Position numbers and translations under genes: made by a program. Of a DNA stretch of 64,000 bases, positions 16,125 through 24,397 are shown piece by piece (within the stretch, counting starts at the first letter, position 1; each line of letters begins with the position of its first letter). Origin of the DNA: 21-14-0-10-47-8 sp966211455 (GTDB lineage: Bacteria; Bdellovibrionota; Bdellovibrionia; Bdellovibrionales; Bdellovibrionaceae); the NCBI GenBank assembly GCA_966211455.1, contig CBIHNI010000015.1:60303-124302 (forward strand), written 5' to 3'. The notes beneath the pieces are model-generated. The model saw nothing but the letters and a program-made list of their open reading frames with translations, was not told the origin of the DNA and ran no database searches.

Positions 16125-17339
16125 GTGGGCTCGCTTAAGACGACTGTCGCCATCATTTCAATGTCTTCATTGTTTGCGCTGACAGCATGTAATTTCCCGG
16201 CCTATATGGGCTCGCCAAAAGGACCGGATCTCAGTCAAACCCCGGGCTCTATTTTCGACAAAATGATTTCGGCGGAAGAAACGCCCAGCTTCGAATTCAT
16301 CAAAACACAGATTCTTGAAAAAGACAGAACCTGCACCCAGTGCCACAGCTGGGCCAGCAGTTATGAAAAAACCTTGTTTTACGTGGCGCCTGGAAATTTT
16401 AAAGGTTCGCCTTTGGTTCGTCGGCTGAAAAACTTTGGCGGTGATATGCCCAAGGATCGTCCGGCTTTGTCAGAAGAGGCGATCGAGGTTCTGAAGATCT
16501 GGATCGAATCCGGGGCCAACGAGCAATCGGTGAAGAAAGCGGGACCTGATGCTCCACCGACGACACCTGTCGCGCCGACGTTCCCAGACAAGCCGACATT
16601 CAAAGATCTCAGCAAATTGGTGCTATCGACCAACTGCGCTTCTTGCCACAACCCGGATCCCAGTGCTTCGGCAAGCTTTATGCCCGTGCAGAAGTACAGC
16701 GAGTTCATGGAGCTGACAAATCAGATTGGGGAGCCTTTCGTCGTGCCTGGCGATCTCAGTCAAGGTGCTTTGTGGAGAGCGGTCGATCAAAGCATGATGC
16801 CGCCTCCGGAAGATGTAGAGGCGGGTTTAGCCGTGGCGTTGACTCCGGATCAGATCGCGCTGGTCAAGCGTTGGATCGAGCAAGGGGCGCCAGATGAAAA
16901 CGGAGTTCCGTTCTCGCCAACCCCGGTGACAACCACGACGACGACGACCACCACCACCACATCAACAACGACATCGTCGACGACCACAACAACATTGCCG
17001 TCTGTGGTGGTGCCTCCGCCGGCGACAGAAATTTTGAATTTCGAAACGATTTCCAAAACGATTCTGGAAGTGAATTGCACTCGGTGCCACAACTCGGCGG
17101 CCAGTTCGGGCGCGAAAAAATATCCGTTGGTAAATTACCAAGATATGCTGGCGATGAAAATCAAGGACAAGGCCCTGCTGGTTCTAGGCGACGCGGCGAA
17201 CAGCGTGCTATGGACGATTGTCGAATCCGGAAAAATGCCTTCGGCGAAGGCCATTGAAGCGGGCTTGGTTCCCGCGATGACAGCGGAACAGAAACAGAAG
17301 CTCCAGCAGTGGATTTTGCAAGGAGCCCCTGAAAAATAA
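16125..17339 (+). CDS. Lipoprotein with three c-type-cytochrome-like CXXCH modules
   Basis: 404 residues from GTG 16125, chosen because AAGGAGG lies seven bases ahead. Signal peptide with lipobox (LFALTAC, Cys ~22). Three heme-binding motifs: CTQCH (~70), CASCH (~171) and CTRCH (~318). Modules 2 and 3 end in the same way (MPPPEDVEAGLAVALTPDQIALVKRWIEQGAP versus MPSAKAIEAGLVPAMTAEQKQKLQQWILQGAP), so they are internal duplicates; module 1 is shorter. A Thr-rich linker (~266-290) separates modules 2 and 3. Expected to be a membrane-anchored electron carrier or a planctomycete-type cytochrome C domain protein. Confidence 0.8.
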   Translation: MGSLKTTVAIISMSSLFALTACNFPAYMGSPKGPDLSQTPGSIFDKMISAEETPSFEFIKTQILEKDRTCTQCHSWASSYEKTLFYVAPGNFKGSPLVRRLKNFGGDMPKDRPALSEEAIEVLKIWIESGANEQSVKKAGPDAPPTTPVAPTFPDKPTFKDLSKLVLSTNCASCHNPDPSASASFMPVQKYSEFMELTNQIGEPFVVPGDLSQGALWRAVDQSMMPPPEDVEAGLAVALTPDQIALVKRWIEQGAPDENGVPFSPTPVTTTTTTTTTTTSTTTSSTTTTTLPSVVVPPPATEILNFETISKTILEVNCTRCHNSAASSGAKKYPLVNYQDMLAMKIKDKALLVLGDAANSVLWTIVESGKMPSAKAIEAGLVPAMTAEQKQKLQQWILQGAPEK

Positions 17340-17348
17340 TTCGCTTGG

Positions 17349-17723
17349 CTATTTCAAAGTCAAGCAATCGCTTGTGACGTAACCATTCTTTTCGATGGAG
17401 GCTTTGGCGCAGCGATCTTGACGGCGGTTTTCAATCTTCAGGCAATCTGAAGTCACGTAGCCGTTTTTCTCCAGAGAGGCGATCGAGCACAAGCCGCCTT
17501 CTTTCAACTTCAAACAGTCGCTGGTGACATAGCCGTTTTTCAGAATCGAAGCGCCGGCGCAAAGATCTTGGCCATCGGTTTCAATTTTTTGGCAGTCGCT
17601 GGTGATGTAACCATTCTTCTGCATCGAAGCTTCGGCACATCCCAGATATTCCTGACAGACTGGCATCGCGAACGATGAAGATCCAATCAGGAGCATTGAT
17701 AAGAGAACTGATACTGGTTTCAT
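17349..17723 (-). CDS. Secreted protein with four ~24-residue Cys repeats
   Basis: 124 residues from ATG 17723. After a signal peptide (MKPVSVLLSMLLIGSSSFA), the chain is four tandem units of the form C-x2-AS-x2-KNGY(V/I)TSDC-x-K(I/L). The unit lengths are ~24-26 residues. Each carries two cysteines, so intramolecular or inter-repeat disulfides are likely. DNA copies are alike (gtaaccattctt, gtaaccgttttt in the complement), which indicates recent expansion. No family recognised. The gene sits convergent to the cytochrome-like gene. Confidence 0.75.
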   Translation of the reverse strand: MKPVSVLLSMLLIGSSSFAMPVCQEYLGCAEASMQKNGYITSDCQKIETDGQDLCAGASILKNGYVTSDCLKLKEGGLCSIASLEKNGYVTSDCLKIENRRQDRCAKASIEKNGYVTSDCLTLK

Positions 17724-17806
17724 TTTGGTTTTACCCCCTATTCGGCACAGGAGCATTGCGGATTCTGTGCCGAGTGGAAGTGCACCGTGCGGCGTGTCGG
17801 GTCGAA

Positions 17807-18529
17807 TTATTTCGTCGCGAATTCGACGCTGACGACGACTCGGACTTTCTTCATGATCGAGCTGGGGGCTTGAGAAGTCCCGTAAGCATCGTAAGAAGGC
17901 TGATTGTCGCTGAGCGGATCTTCGATCTCGAAGGAACCCTGGCTGGCCGTTCGCAATTTTCCCAAGGTGACGCCAGTGTTGTCGGCAAAGCTTTGGGCTG
18001 CCGTTTTGGCGTTCGAGGTGGCATCCGTTAGCATTTCATTTTTGATCGAATTCAGGTCGGTGAAAAAGAACTTCAAAGCGCTGCCGGCCAAAGGAACCCC
18101 TTTATTGAAAAGGTCCGAAGTCGACTGCTTAGCCTTTCCGGCCAGGTCCACATTCTTGGTGCTCACGACGATCGAGCCGGCTCCGACATAGCGGGGGCCT
18201 TTGCGATTGTCCGAACCGTATTGCGCGGCCATTTGGTCGGTCATCTGCACGTCGCCCACCTGGATTTCTTCGTCGCTAAAACCTTGAGTGCTTAAATATT
18301 TGCGAATTTCAGTTTGCGCTTTTTGCACCGAAGCCGAATATTCAGCGACCGTTGTCGCCGCGACCGAGTATCGAAGGCTCAATTTGGCTTCGTTGGCTTT
18401 GACGATTCTTTCTGACAGACCGCGAACCGAAATCGAATTCTTATCCGCACGAAGCTCTTTCAAACCCGCGCCAATAAAATAGCCGGCAATCGCAACACCC
18501 AATGCAATCATCAACCCCAAAAACTTCAT
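17807..18529 (-). CDS. SIMPL (DUF541) domain membrane-anchored protein
   Basis: 240 residues; ATG 18529 with AGGAG six bases upstream. An N-terminal membrane helix (MKFLGLMIALGVAIAGYFIGAGL) anchors the SIMPL domain: ISVRGLSERIVKANEAKLSLRY, then GFSDEEIQVGDVQM and FFFTDLNSIKNEMLTDATSNAKTAAQSFA. The family is periplasmic and widespread; its biochemical role is unsettled. No operon partner is evident. Confidence 0.8.
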   Translation of the reverse strand: MKFLGLMIALGVAIAGYFIGAGLKELRADKNSISVRGLSERIVKANEAKLSLRYSVAATTVAEYSASVQKAQTEIRKYLSTQGFSDEEIQVGDVQMTDQMAAQYGSDNRKGPRYVGAGSIVVSTKNVDLAGKAKQSTSDLFNKGVPLAGSALKFFFTDLNSIKNEMLTDATSNAKTAAQSFADNTGVTLGKLRTASQGSFEIEDPLSDNQPSYDAYGTSQAPSSIMKKVRVVVSVEFATK

Positions 18530-18613
18530 TGCAAACTCCTTTGTCTGTCTGACCAAAGGAATTGTAATCAAGCTGGGTCAAAGGTGCCAGATTCCGTTTC
18601 AGGGAATGGCGTG

Positions 18614-19537
18614 TTAATTTCCTTTTTCTGGAAAATCGTGTTTGGCAAGAGCACTGAGAAACATGCGTCCATTCGGAGTGGCGAGCTCGACCGAAATCGT
18701 CGTCGCTTTTTCCAGAGCTTTGTAGGTCGGCTCGTCTTTGACGGACCGATGGGTTTGGGTCATCGCCATCAAGCGCGGTTGGCCGCCCAGGCAGATTTTC
18801 AACTGCGGACCGGCTTCTTCGATCAGCTCAAGGATCAGTTCTCGTGCCTGACGTTCGTGGCGTTTGCCTGACTCTTTGGCCAATTGCAGAAGCTCTTCGG
18901 GGGTCCGTTCAGCCGCCTCGGGCATGTAAGAAAAAGCCTTATCAAAACTGATGCAAAAGTGAGCTTTCGACAGGCCCGAAGTCAAAGTCAGAAGATTGTG
19001 GATTTCGCCCTTGGGTGCCACGCCTGAGTTTTTAATAAAAGGCTTGAACATCTCAAGCTTGCCTGAATTTGCGCAAAGCTTCGTTTTCAGAGCCTTCAAA
19101 AAGGGATTCATCAAATGCACGGAAACGCGCTCGTCTTTTCTTCCGTATTGCAGCTGCGAAATCGTGGCTTTGGCGACTTCCTCGGGCGTGCAGGGCTTAG
19201 CCAAATAGCGAATGTGATCGTACTCGCTTAAAAAGGGCTGAAACTGGTCGTTGGCATGAGCCGAGATCACCACAAAGGGCGCATTGGAGTTCAAAGGATG
19301 TTCTTGCAAAGTGCGAATCACGTCCGCGCCTGTTTTCTGTGGCATTTTCAGATCTGTCAGGATGCAATCAAATTCTCGCGCCGAGGCCTTGCTCAGGGCC
19401 TCGAGCCCATCGCAGGCTTCAACAACATGGACCAGCATCCCTTGCGAATCCGCCTTGCGCAGAATCGCATTTCGAAACATTTCGCGGACTTCAGCTTCAT
19501 CTTCGGCAATTAGGATCCACTGCATTTCACCAAGCAC
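18614..19537 (-). CDS. Response regulator with REC domain and probable CheX-like output
   Basis: 307 residues. GTG 19537 is preferred over the ATG four codons later because AAGGAG lies six bases ahead. The REC domain (~5-125) has acidic pocket EDE, phospho-acceptor Asp in ILTDLKMPQ, Thr/Ser in VVISAH and Lys in YLAKP. The C-terminal ~160 residues (VHLMNPFLKALKTKL, then GEIHNLLTLTSGLSKAHFCISF) resemble the CheX phosphatase fold; this is a weak match. Divergent from the histidine kinase at 19742, a natural partner. Confidence 0.75.
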   Translation of the reverse strand: MLGEMQWILIAEDEAEVREMFRNAILRKADSQGMLVHVVEACDGLEALSKASAREFDCILTDLKMPQKTGADVIRTLQEHPLNSNAPFVVISAHANDQFQPFLSEYDHIRYLAKPCTPEEVAKATISQLQYGRKDERVSVHLMNPFLKALKTKLCANSGKLEMFKPFIKNSGVAPKGEIHNLLTLTSGLSKAHFCISFDKAFSYMPEAAERTPEELLQLAKESGKRHERQARELILELIEEAGPQLKICLGGQPRLMAMTQTHRSVKDEPTYKALEKATTISVELATPNGRMFLSALAKHDFPEKGN

Positions 19538-19741
19538 GGGGATCTCCTTTTGGTTGTGAAACTTCCTTCATCGACTTCTCTATATCTTCTCGGCAGAAAA
19601 TGGCCCGTCCAGCAGGAGAAGAAAACGCGACATCTGTGACGACCTAGTCTCATACCTAAACAAGATATTAATTTAGCTCCTAAGGCGCCTGATAGCTCTG
19701 GATCTCCTTTAGAACTGGCCCTTCGATACCGAAAAATAGGT

Positions 19742-20785
19742 ATGCCAATTCAGACTGTCGATTTCTTTTCTTTTCCTTTTGCGTCTACAGACGAGACGGG
19801 TCGCTTGATCTCGGCAAATGCGGCCTGGTGCCAGCATTCCAGCCTTCGTCCCGGCGACTTGATTTATGGAAACTGGTCGGATCCCGCGGCGGCGGAAATC
19901 ATGTGGAAGAAGGTCAGCCAAGACCTGCCCGGGGCTGGTCAGCAATCCTTGCAGGTGGAAAGTGGCGGCAAGCCGATCGATATGTATTTCAGCCGGGGAT
20001 GTGGCGATAAGGCAAACGTGATCTGGGTTTGGTTTGACGGTGCCGTCCGCTCTTATCACGAGATCGCGCAGCAGGCGCAAGAAGAACGGATGAGTGCCAT
20101 GGCCGAAATGGCAGCCGGAATCGCACATGAAATTTTGAATCCTTTGACGATTATCGCGGGTAAAACATCGATCATGCAGAGCCTTCTGGAAAAAGAGGGA
20201 TCGACGAATGATCTGGTGATGAAATGCACGCAAAGTATCGCCAATCAGTGCACACGGATCACCAAGATCGTGCGCGCGCTTCGCACCTTCAGCCGTAATG
20301 GTTTGCAAGATCCGATGGAGTCCATCCCCATGCAACAACTGGTGGATGAGACATTGGCCCTTTGTGCGGAAAGAGCACGTTCGAAAGGAACCAAATTTAT
20401 AGCGGATCCAGCTCCATCAGGTACGATGCTTCATTGTCGTGCGGTTCAGGTCATCCAGATTTTGGTGAACTTGGTGAATAATGCGGTGGATGCCACAAAG
20501 GATGTCGATTTCCCCGAAGTCCACATCCGCTACCGATTGCAAGAAGGCGGCATTGATATCATGGTGTCCGACAATGGACCCGGGGTCCCGGATGCCATTG
20601 CCGAAAAAATATTCCAGCCTTTCTACACGACGAAAGAGGTCGGCAAAGGAACAGGATTGGGCTTAAGCCTTTCTCGGCGGCTGAGCCAAGACAACGGCGG
20701 AAATCTAAGCCTGGATCCAAGCATTGGGCCTTCGTGTTTTGTTCTGCATTTGAAAACCGTGGATACACTGAAAAAAGCGATTTAA
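19742..20785 (+). CDS. Cytoplasmic sensor histidine kinase
   Basis: 347 residues, no membrane helix. An N-terminal PAS-like sensor (~5-115) leads to HisKA with phospho-acceptor His in AGIAHEILNPL (~138) and a HATPase domain with N box LVNNAVDATK, G1 DNGPGVPD, F box FQPFYTTK and G2 GKGTGLGLSLS. The G1 box suggests full activity. ATG 19742 has a weak ribosome site. Divergent from the response regulator at 18614-19537, with a ~200-base shared promoter region; a two-component pair is likely. Confidence 0.85.
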   Translation: MPIQTVDFFSFPFASTDETGRLISANAAWCQHSSLRPGDLIYGNWSDPAAAEIMWKKVSQDLPGAGQQSLQVESGGKPIDMYFSRGCGDKANVIWVWFDGAVRSYHEIAQQAQEERMSAMAEMAAGIAHEILNPLTIIAGKTSIMQSLLEKEGSTNDLVMKCTQSIANQCTRITKIVRALRTFSRNGLQDPMESIPMQQLVDETLALCAERARSKGTKFIADPAPSGTMLHCRAVQVIQILVNLVNNAVDATKDVDFPEVHIRYRLQEGGIDIMVSDNGPGVPDAIAEKIFQPFYTTKEVGKGTGLGLSLSRRLSQDNGGNLSLDPSIGPSCFVLHLKTVDTLKKAI

Positions 20786-20808
20786 GAAAGCGAATCAAGA
20801 AGGAAATT

Positions 20809-21327
20809 ATGCCGCAAAATTTAATTAAACAGTCTCTGAAGTTCCCGGCTGCTCCGAATTACAACGTCGAAGCCGAGCGACAGGCGCTGCGCGACTTTTT
20901 GAAAAGCCGTGGTTTGGAAACGGATCCCCAGTTTTTCAATTTAATTTCAGAAGGCGATATTATCGAGGTGTACTCGGTGCCGGATAACTTGCAGATGTAT
21001 CAAAACAGCGAGTTTCTGAAAATTTGCTCTTACACACCCGAGCAGATGTCGACGATTCCGTTTCCGATTTTGTTTTGGCGAGCAGATGAAACGCACGTGG
21101 CCCTGATGCATCGGGCGGCGCACGTGATTAAAAATGAAAAGAACTGTGTGTCTTGGGGGCTGCCGCCGCATGAGCTGGTGGAGAGCCTGCATCCCAGAAA
21201 GCGAACTTTCGAGATGCAGATGGGAATAATTTCACCGTGCTTCGAGATCGGTTCTCACGCCCCGAAGGCGTGGGCCTCAACCCTGAAGGTCTCTTTGATT
21301 TTCGAGTGGCAAGAAAACCTGGCTTGA
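20809..21327 (+). CDS. Conserved-looking cytoplasmic protein, unknown family
   Basis: 172 residues from ATG 20809 behind AAGGAA. It follows the kinase gene by 23 bases on the same strand, so it is probably co-transcribed. Contains EGDIIEVYSVPDNLQMYQN, then LFWRADETHVALMHRA, resembling a small sensory alpha/beta fold, but I recognise no family. Its 3' end overlaps the convergent diiron-oxidase-like gene by 51 bases. Confidence 0.6.
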   Translation: MPQNLIKQSLKFPAAPNYNVEAERQALRDFLKSRGLETDPQFFNLISEGDIIEVYSVPDNLQMYQNSEFLKICSYTPEQMSTIPFPILFWRADETHVALMHRAAHVIKNEKNCVSWGLPPHELVESLHPRKRTFEMQMGIISPCFEIGSHAPKAWASTLKVSLIFEWQENLA

Positions 21328-21924
21328 TTCCTGGATCTCTTGCAAGAACATGCGATACATCGTGCAAGTCTGTGCAAAGTTCTTTTGAATTTCGACGCGT
21401 TCGGCGGCCGAGCAAGCTTCGATCTGTTTGATCGCCTCTTCGACGTGATCCGGATCGTCTTCGGCATGCACACGCACAAAGTGGGTCGCATCTTTGCCAT
21501 ATTTTTCCAACAGAACCAAATGCAGCTGCGGAAAGGTTGCAACCGCGAGCATTTCCAAAGCTAAGATGTAACCCAAAAGCGCTTTCGGCTGACGTTGGGT
21601 TTTATAGAACTGCGGCTCCCACATGGCGCGGGTTGAACCCATCTCTTGATAGTCAGTACGCTGAGCTCCCAGCTTTTCCAGATCGCGGACGGCCAGCAGA
21701 TCATGGCTTTGCTCTTCGCGGATATGGGCCAGGCATCGGCGATAGTAATTCTGCTCGTCCGATGGCGCCCATCCGGCCGCGAAGGCCAGCATGCGTGTGC
21801 TGTGATTGGTGTAGTAATAGCTTTGCGCCAGCCAGTTCTTATAGAACTCCGAGTTTGTCCAGGGCATAGCCTGGAAGCTGCGAACCAATTGGGTCATTTC
21901 CTTCGAGTTTGCGAAGTCTGTCAT
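21277..21924 (-). CDS. Heme-oxygenase-like diiron oxidase (iron-containing redox enzyme family)
   Basis: 215 residues; AAAGGAG six bases before ATG 21924. All-helical. Candidate metal residues: HIREEQSHDLLAVRDLE, ALEMLAVATFP and HFVRVHAEDDPDHVEEAI (the usual E-x-x-H, H-x-x-H-x-x-E arrangement). The family, which includes UndA- and BesC-type enzymes, cleaves C-C or C-N bonds of fatty or amino acids with O2. The upstream acyltransferase-like gene overlaps it by 86 bases, so the two act together. Substrate not predictable. Confidence 0.7.
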   Translation of the reverse strand: MTDFANSKEMTQLVRSFQAMPWTNSEFYKNWLAQSYYYTNHSTRMLAFAAGWAPSDEQNYYRRCLAHIREEQSHDLLAVRDLEKLGAQRTDYQEMGSTRAMWEPQFYKTQRQPKALLGYILALEMLAVATFPQLHLVLLEKYGKDATHFVRVHAEDDPDHVEEAIKQIEACSAAERVEIQKNFAQTCTMYRMFLQEIQESSQVFLPLENQRDLQG

Positions 21925-22612
21925 GAGATTGATCTCCTTTTTGTGGTTGTTTGAATTCGTTCCATTTCATAAAAGTCATGTCCGCACAGTCTTTCCAGGT
22001 GGAAAGGCGTGCGGTGGGGCGGGTGATCTCGGCAAAGTCGACTTCGACATTGTAGGCCTGCTCGTTCAGGCGCAGGGCCTGGCCGCCGTGACGGTAAAAC
22101 ATATTTTGCGTGCCGCGATTGTTGCGAAAGTATCCCAAAAGCCGCTGCGCTTCGCTTTCCATAAAACGCATCACCGAAAATCCAATCAGGATTTCCGAAA
22201 TCGGCAGATCTGTTTGTGACTTGCGCCAGGCATGATCCAGCGTCATATAGGTGATCACCATGGAAAGATCGCCTTTAGCGATGACCTCGTCATAAAGCGA
22301 CTGCGGATAATTATGGAAGTAGGACATTTTTTGATGCGTGCGTTTCTTCAGATCGCAGAAATGATACATCAAAAAGCCGATCGGTTGATCGCCCAGGAAA
22401 AGTCCGCCCAACTCTTTGGAAAGATAATCGTCGCTGGTGACTTTTTTATTGGCGACCTGAAGCTCGGCAAAAGTTTCGATCCACACCTTTTCCCACAGCT
22501 CGAAACAGCGCTCGTTCAAATCGCTGAAAACCCCTGGCTGAGAGGTTGAGAAGTGCAGAAAGCGAAGATCCGAAACTGATTTCAAGCTAAACCCCGGTTC
22601 AGTTACATCCAC
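21839..22612 (-). CDS. GNAT-fold acyltransferase-like protein
   Basis: 257 residues. Residues ~30-190 alternate strands and helices in a GNAT-like order (LGGLFLGDQPIGFLMYHF; then YMTLDHAWRKSQTDLPISEILIGFSVMRFM; then FRNNRGTQNMFYRHGGQALRL), resembling N-acyl amino acid synthase types. This is a fold-level guess. The C-terminal ~28 residues are encoded in the first 86 bases of the downstream gene's frame-shifted reading, so the native stop may have been lost. Operon with the diiron oxidase. Confidence 0.5.
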   Translation of the reverse strand: MDVTEPGFSLKSVSDLRFLHFSTSQPGVFSDLNERCFELWEKVWIETFAELQVANKKVTSDDYLSKELGGLFLGDQPIGFLMYHFCDLKKRTHQKMSYFHNYPQSLYDEVIAKGDLSMVITYMTLDHAWRKSQTDLPISEILIGFSVMRFMESEAQRLLGYFRNNRGTQNMFYRHGGQALRLNEQAYNVEVDFAEITRPTARLSTWKDCADMTFMKWNEFKQPQKGDQSHDRLRKLEGNDPIGSQLPGYALDKLGVL

Positions 22613-22865
22613 AGATAGATATTTATAAACAGGATACTAGTTGTTCATGTTGTTTAGGGGTGGGTCAATGTTTGCATCGGATTGTCTGAGGTCTGTCTAC
22701 AGTTTGACGAAAACGCGAAATAGGGTCCAGGTACCTTGAGATTCGTCTTCAGTATCTCAGTTTGCGCTTTCCATCACAAATGAGACGAAGGCTTCTTTAA
22801 GTTTCGTTTAGATTTCAGCAAATTACACCGATAGATACTTAAGTCTAAATCAAGGAGATCAAACT

Positions 22866-24374
22866 ATGCCAAATGGTTGGAGTTTAAAATCGAAGTTATT
22901 AACTCTGTGCTTAGTGTTGCTCTCTTTGATTATCGCGGTTGGCGGCGTGAATTACCGCTCGTTGACCGAAGTTCAATCTCAATATGGGATGCTTCCCACA
23001 AAGGTTATGCCTAAATTAGAGTACTTGAACGAAATGTTCCTGGCTTACCGCCGTGTCCGTATCACTTTGCGAACTTTGGGGCTCGAAGATTTAAAACCTG
23101 AAATGGCGGCAGAAGCCGTTCACGATGCCTTGGCAGCCATCGAAGAGTATGAAAAAGCGAACCAGAACTATGTGGCGCTGGATTTCGTTCCTGGACAGAA
23201 AGAGTTGTACGAGCCAGTCCATGCAACGTGGGAAGAGTTTAAAAGTATCGGTAAAGAAGTTTTGGCTTTGCAAAAAACGGGAAAACCTGAAGACCGGGAA
23301 AAGATGCATCAGATCTTTCTGACGGCATGTCCGCAGAAGGCAAAACAGTACACGGCAGCGATCCTAGAGCTTCAAAAGTTTCATAAAAACGTCGCCGCGA
23401 TCCGTGTTAAATCAGCCGAGGAGGCAGCCGTTCAAGCAACTTGGTGGACGATCACGATAGTCGCCTCGGCCGTGCTGATCGGCCTGACTTTCGGACTGTT
23501 GCTGGCAACCAGTATTGCGAGAAAACTGAACCTGATCGGACAAAGAATTTCTTCGGCCGCTGAGCAAACCTCGGCCGGAAGCACGCAGCTGGCGACCGCG
23601 AGCTCTGAACTTTCCAGCGGCAGTGCCGAATCTGCGTCTTCACTGGAAGAAACAGTGGCTTCGCTTGAGGAGCTTTCTAGCACCATCAAATTGAATAGCG
23701 ACAATTCAAGTCAGGCCAGCGATTTGGCGGGCAAGTCTCGGGAAGAAGCGCAGGCCGGAGAACAGGAAATTATTCAATTGATTGGCGCGATGTCGGCGAT
23801 TTCGGACAGTTCGAGGAAAATCGAAGAGATCATCAACGTCATCGACGATATCGCCTTCCAAACCAATCTTTTGGCTTTGAATGCGGCGGTTGAAGCGGCC
23901 CGTGCCGGCGAGCAAGGTAAAGGTTTCGCGGTTGTCGCCGAAGCGGTTCGTGCCTTGGCGCAAAGAAGCGCGGTGGCGGCGAAGGATATCTCGGGATTGA
24001 TCAAAGAGAACGTCGAGAAAAGCCATCAGGGAGCCACGATCGCGGATAAAAGCGGACAGGTCTTTAAAAACATTCTTGAATCCGTACGCAAGGTCGCCGA
24101 TTTGAGCTCGGAAATTGCTCATGCCAGCCGCGAGCAAACCAATGGGATTCAACAAATTTCTCAGGCGATGAATCAGATGGACCAAGCCACACAAAGTAAT
24201 GCGGCTTCTGCAGAAGAAGTGGCGGCTTCTTCGGAAGAGATGTCCTCGCAAGCTCATCTTTTGGTCGAGCTTGTCGGCGAACTGGATCGCGTGGTTCAAG
24301 GAAGCGCGAAAAGTAGATCCGCGGCCGATTCGAATCAAAACGATTCGGCTCGACAACGAAAAAACGCGGCCTAG
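22866..24374 (+). CDS. Methyl-accepting chemotaxis protein (no HAMP)
   Basis: 502 residues from ATG 22866 behind AAGGAG. TM1 ~10-28, a four-helix-bundle periplasmic sensor (MFLAYRRVRITLRTLGL), TM2 ~195-217, then coiled coil and the tip IDDIAFQTNLLALNAAVEAARAGEQGKGFAVVAEAVRALAQRS. No HAMP, no C-terminal tether. Paralogue of 14477-15955; the closest differences are in the periplasmic domain. It is followed directly by a histidine kinase, so it may be co-transcribed. Confidence 0.9.
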   Translation: MPNGWSLKSKLLTLCLVLLSLIIAVGGVNYRSLTEVQSQYGMLPTKVMPKLEYLNEMFLAYRRVRITLRTLGLEDLKPEMAAEAVHDALAAIEEYEKANQNYVALDFVPGQKELYEPVHATWEEFKSIGKEVLALQKTGKPEDREKMHQIFLTACPQKAKQYTAAILELQKFHKNVAAIRVKSAEEAAVQATWWTITIVASAVLIGLTFGLLLATSIARKLNLIGQRISSAAEQTSAGSTQLATASSELSSGSAESASSLEETVASLEELSSTIKLNSDNSSQASDLAGKSREEAQAGEQEIIQLIGAMSAISDSSRKIEEIINVIDDIAFQTNLLALNAAVEAARAGEQGKGFAVVAEAVRALAQRSAVAAKDISGLIKENVEKSHQGATIADKSGQVFKNILESVRKVADLSSEIAHASREQTNGIQQISQAMNQMDQATQSNAASAEEVAASSEEMSSQAHLLVELVGELDRVVQGSAKSRSAADSNQNDSARQRKNAA

Positions 24375-24397
24375 GCAGTTGATCCCTGGAGTCGCGA

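Noticed and set aside
16925..16995. ACN-rich tract as a microsatellite or CRISPR-like repeat
   Set aside because: It is the coding sequence of the Thr linker; no spacer structure.
22810..22835. FliA-like promoter before the second chemoreceptor (TTTAGATT...ACCGATAG)
   Set aside because: The -10 resembles the flagellar consensus but spacing and -35 do not fit, and the first chemoreceptor lacks a matching site.
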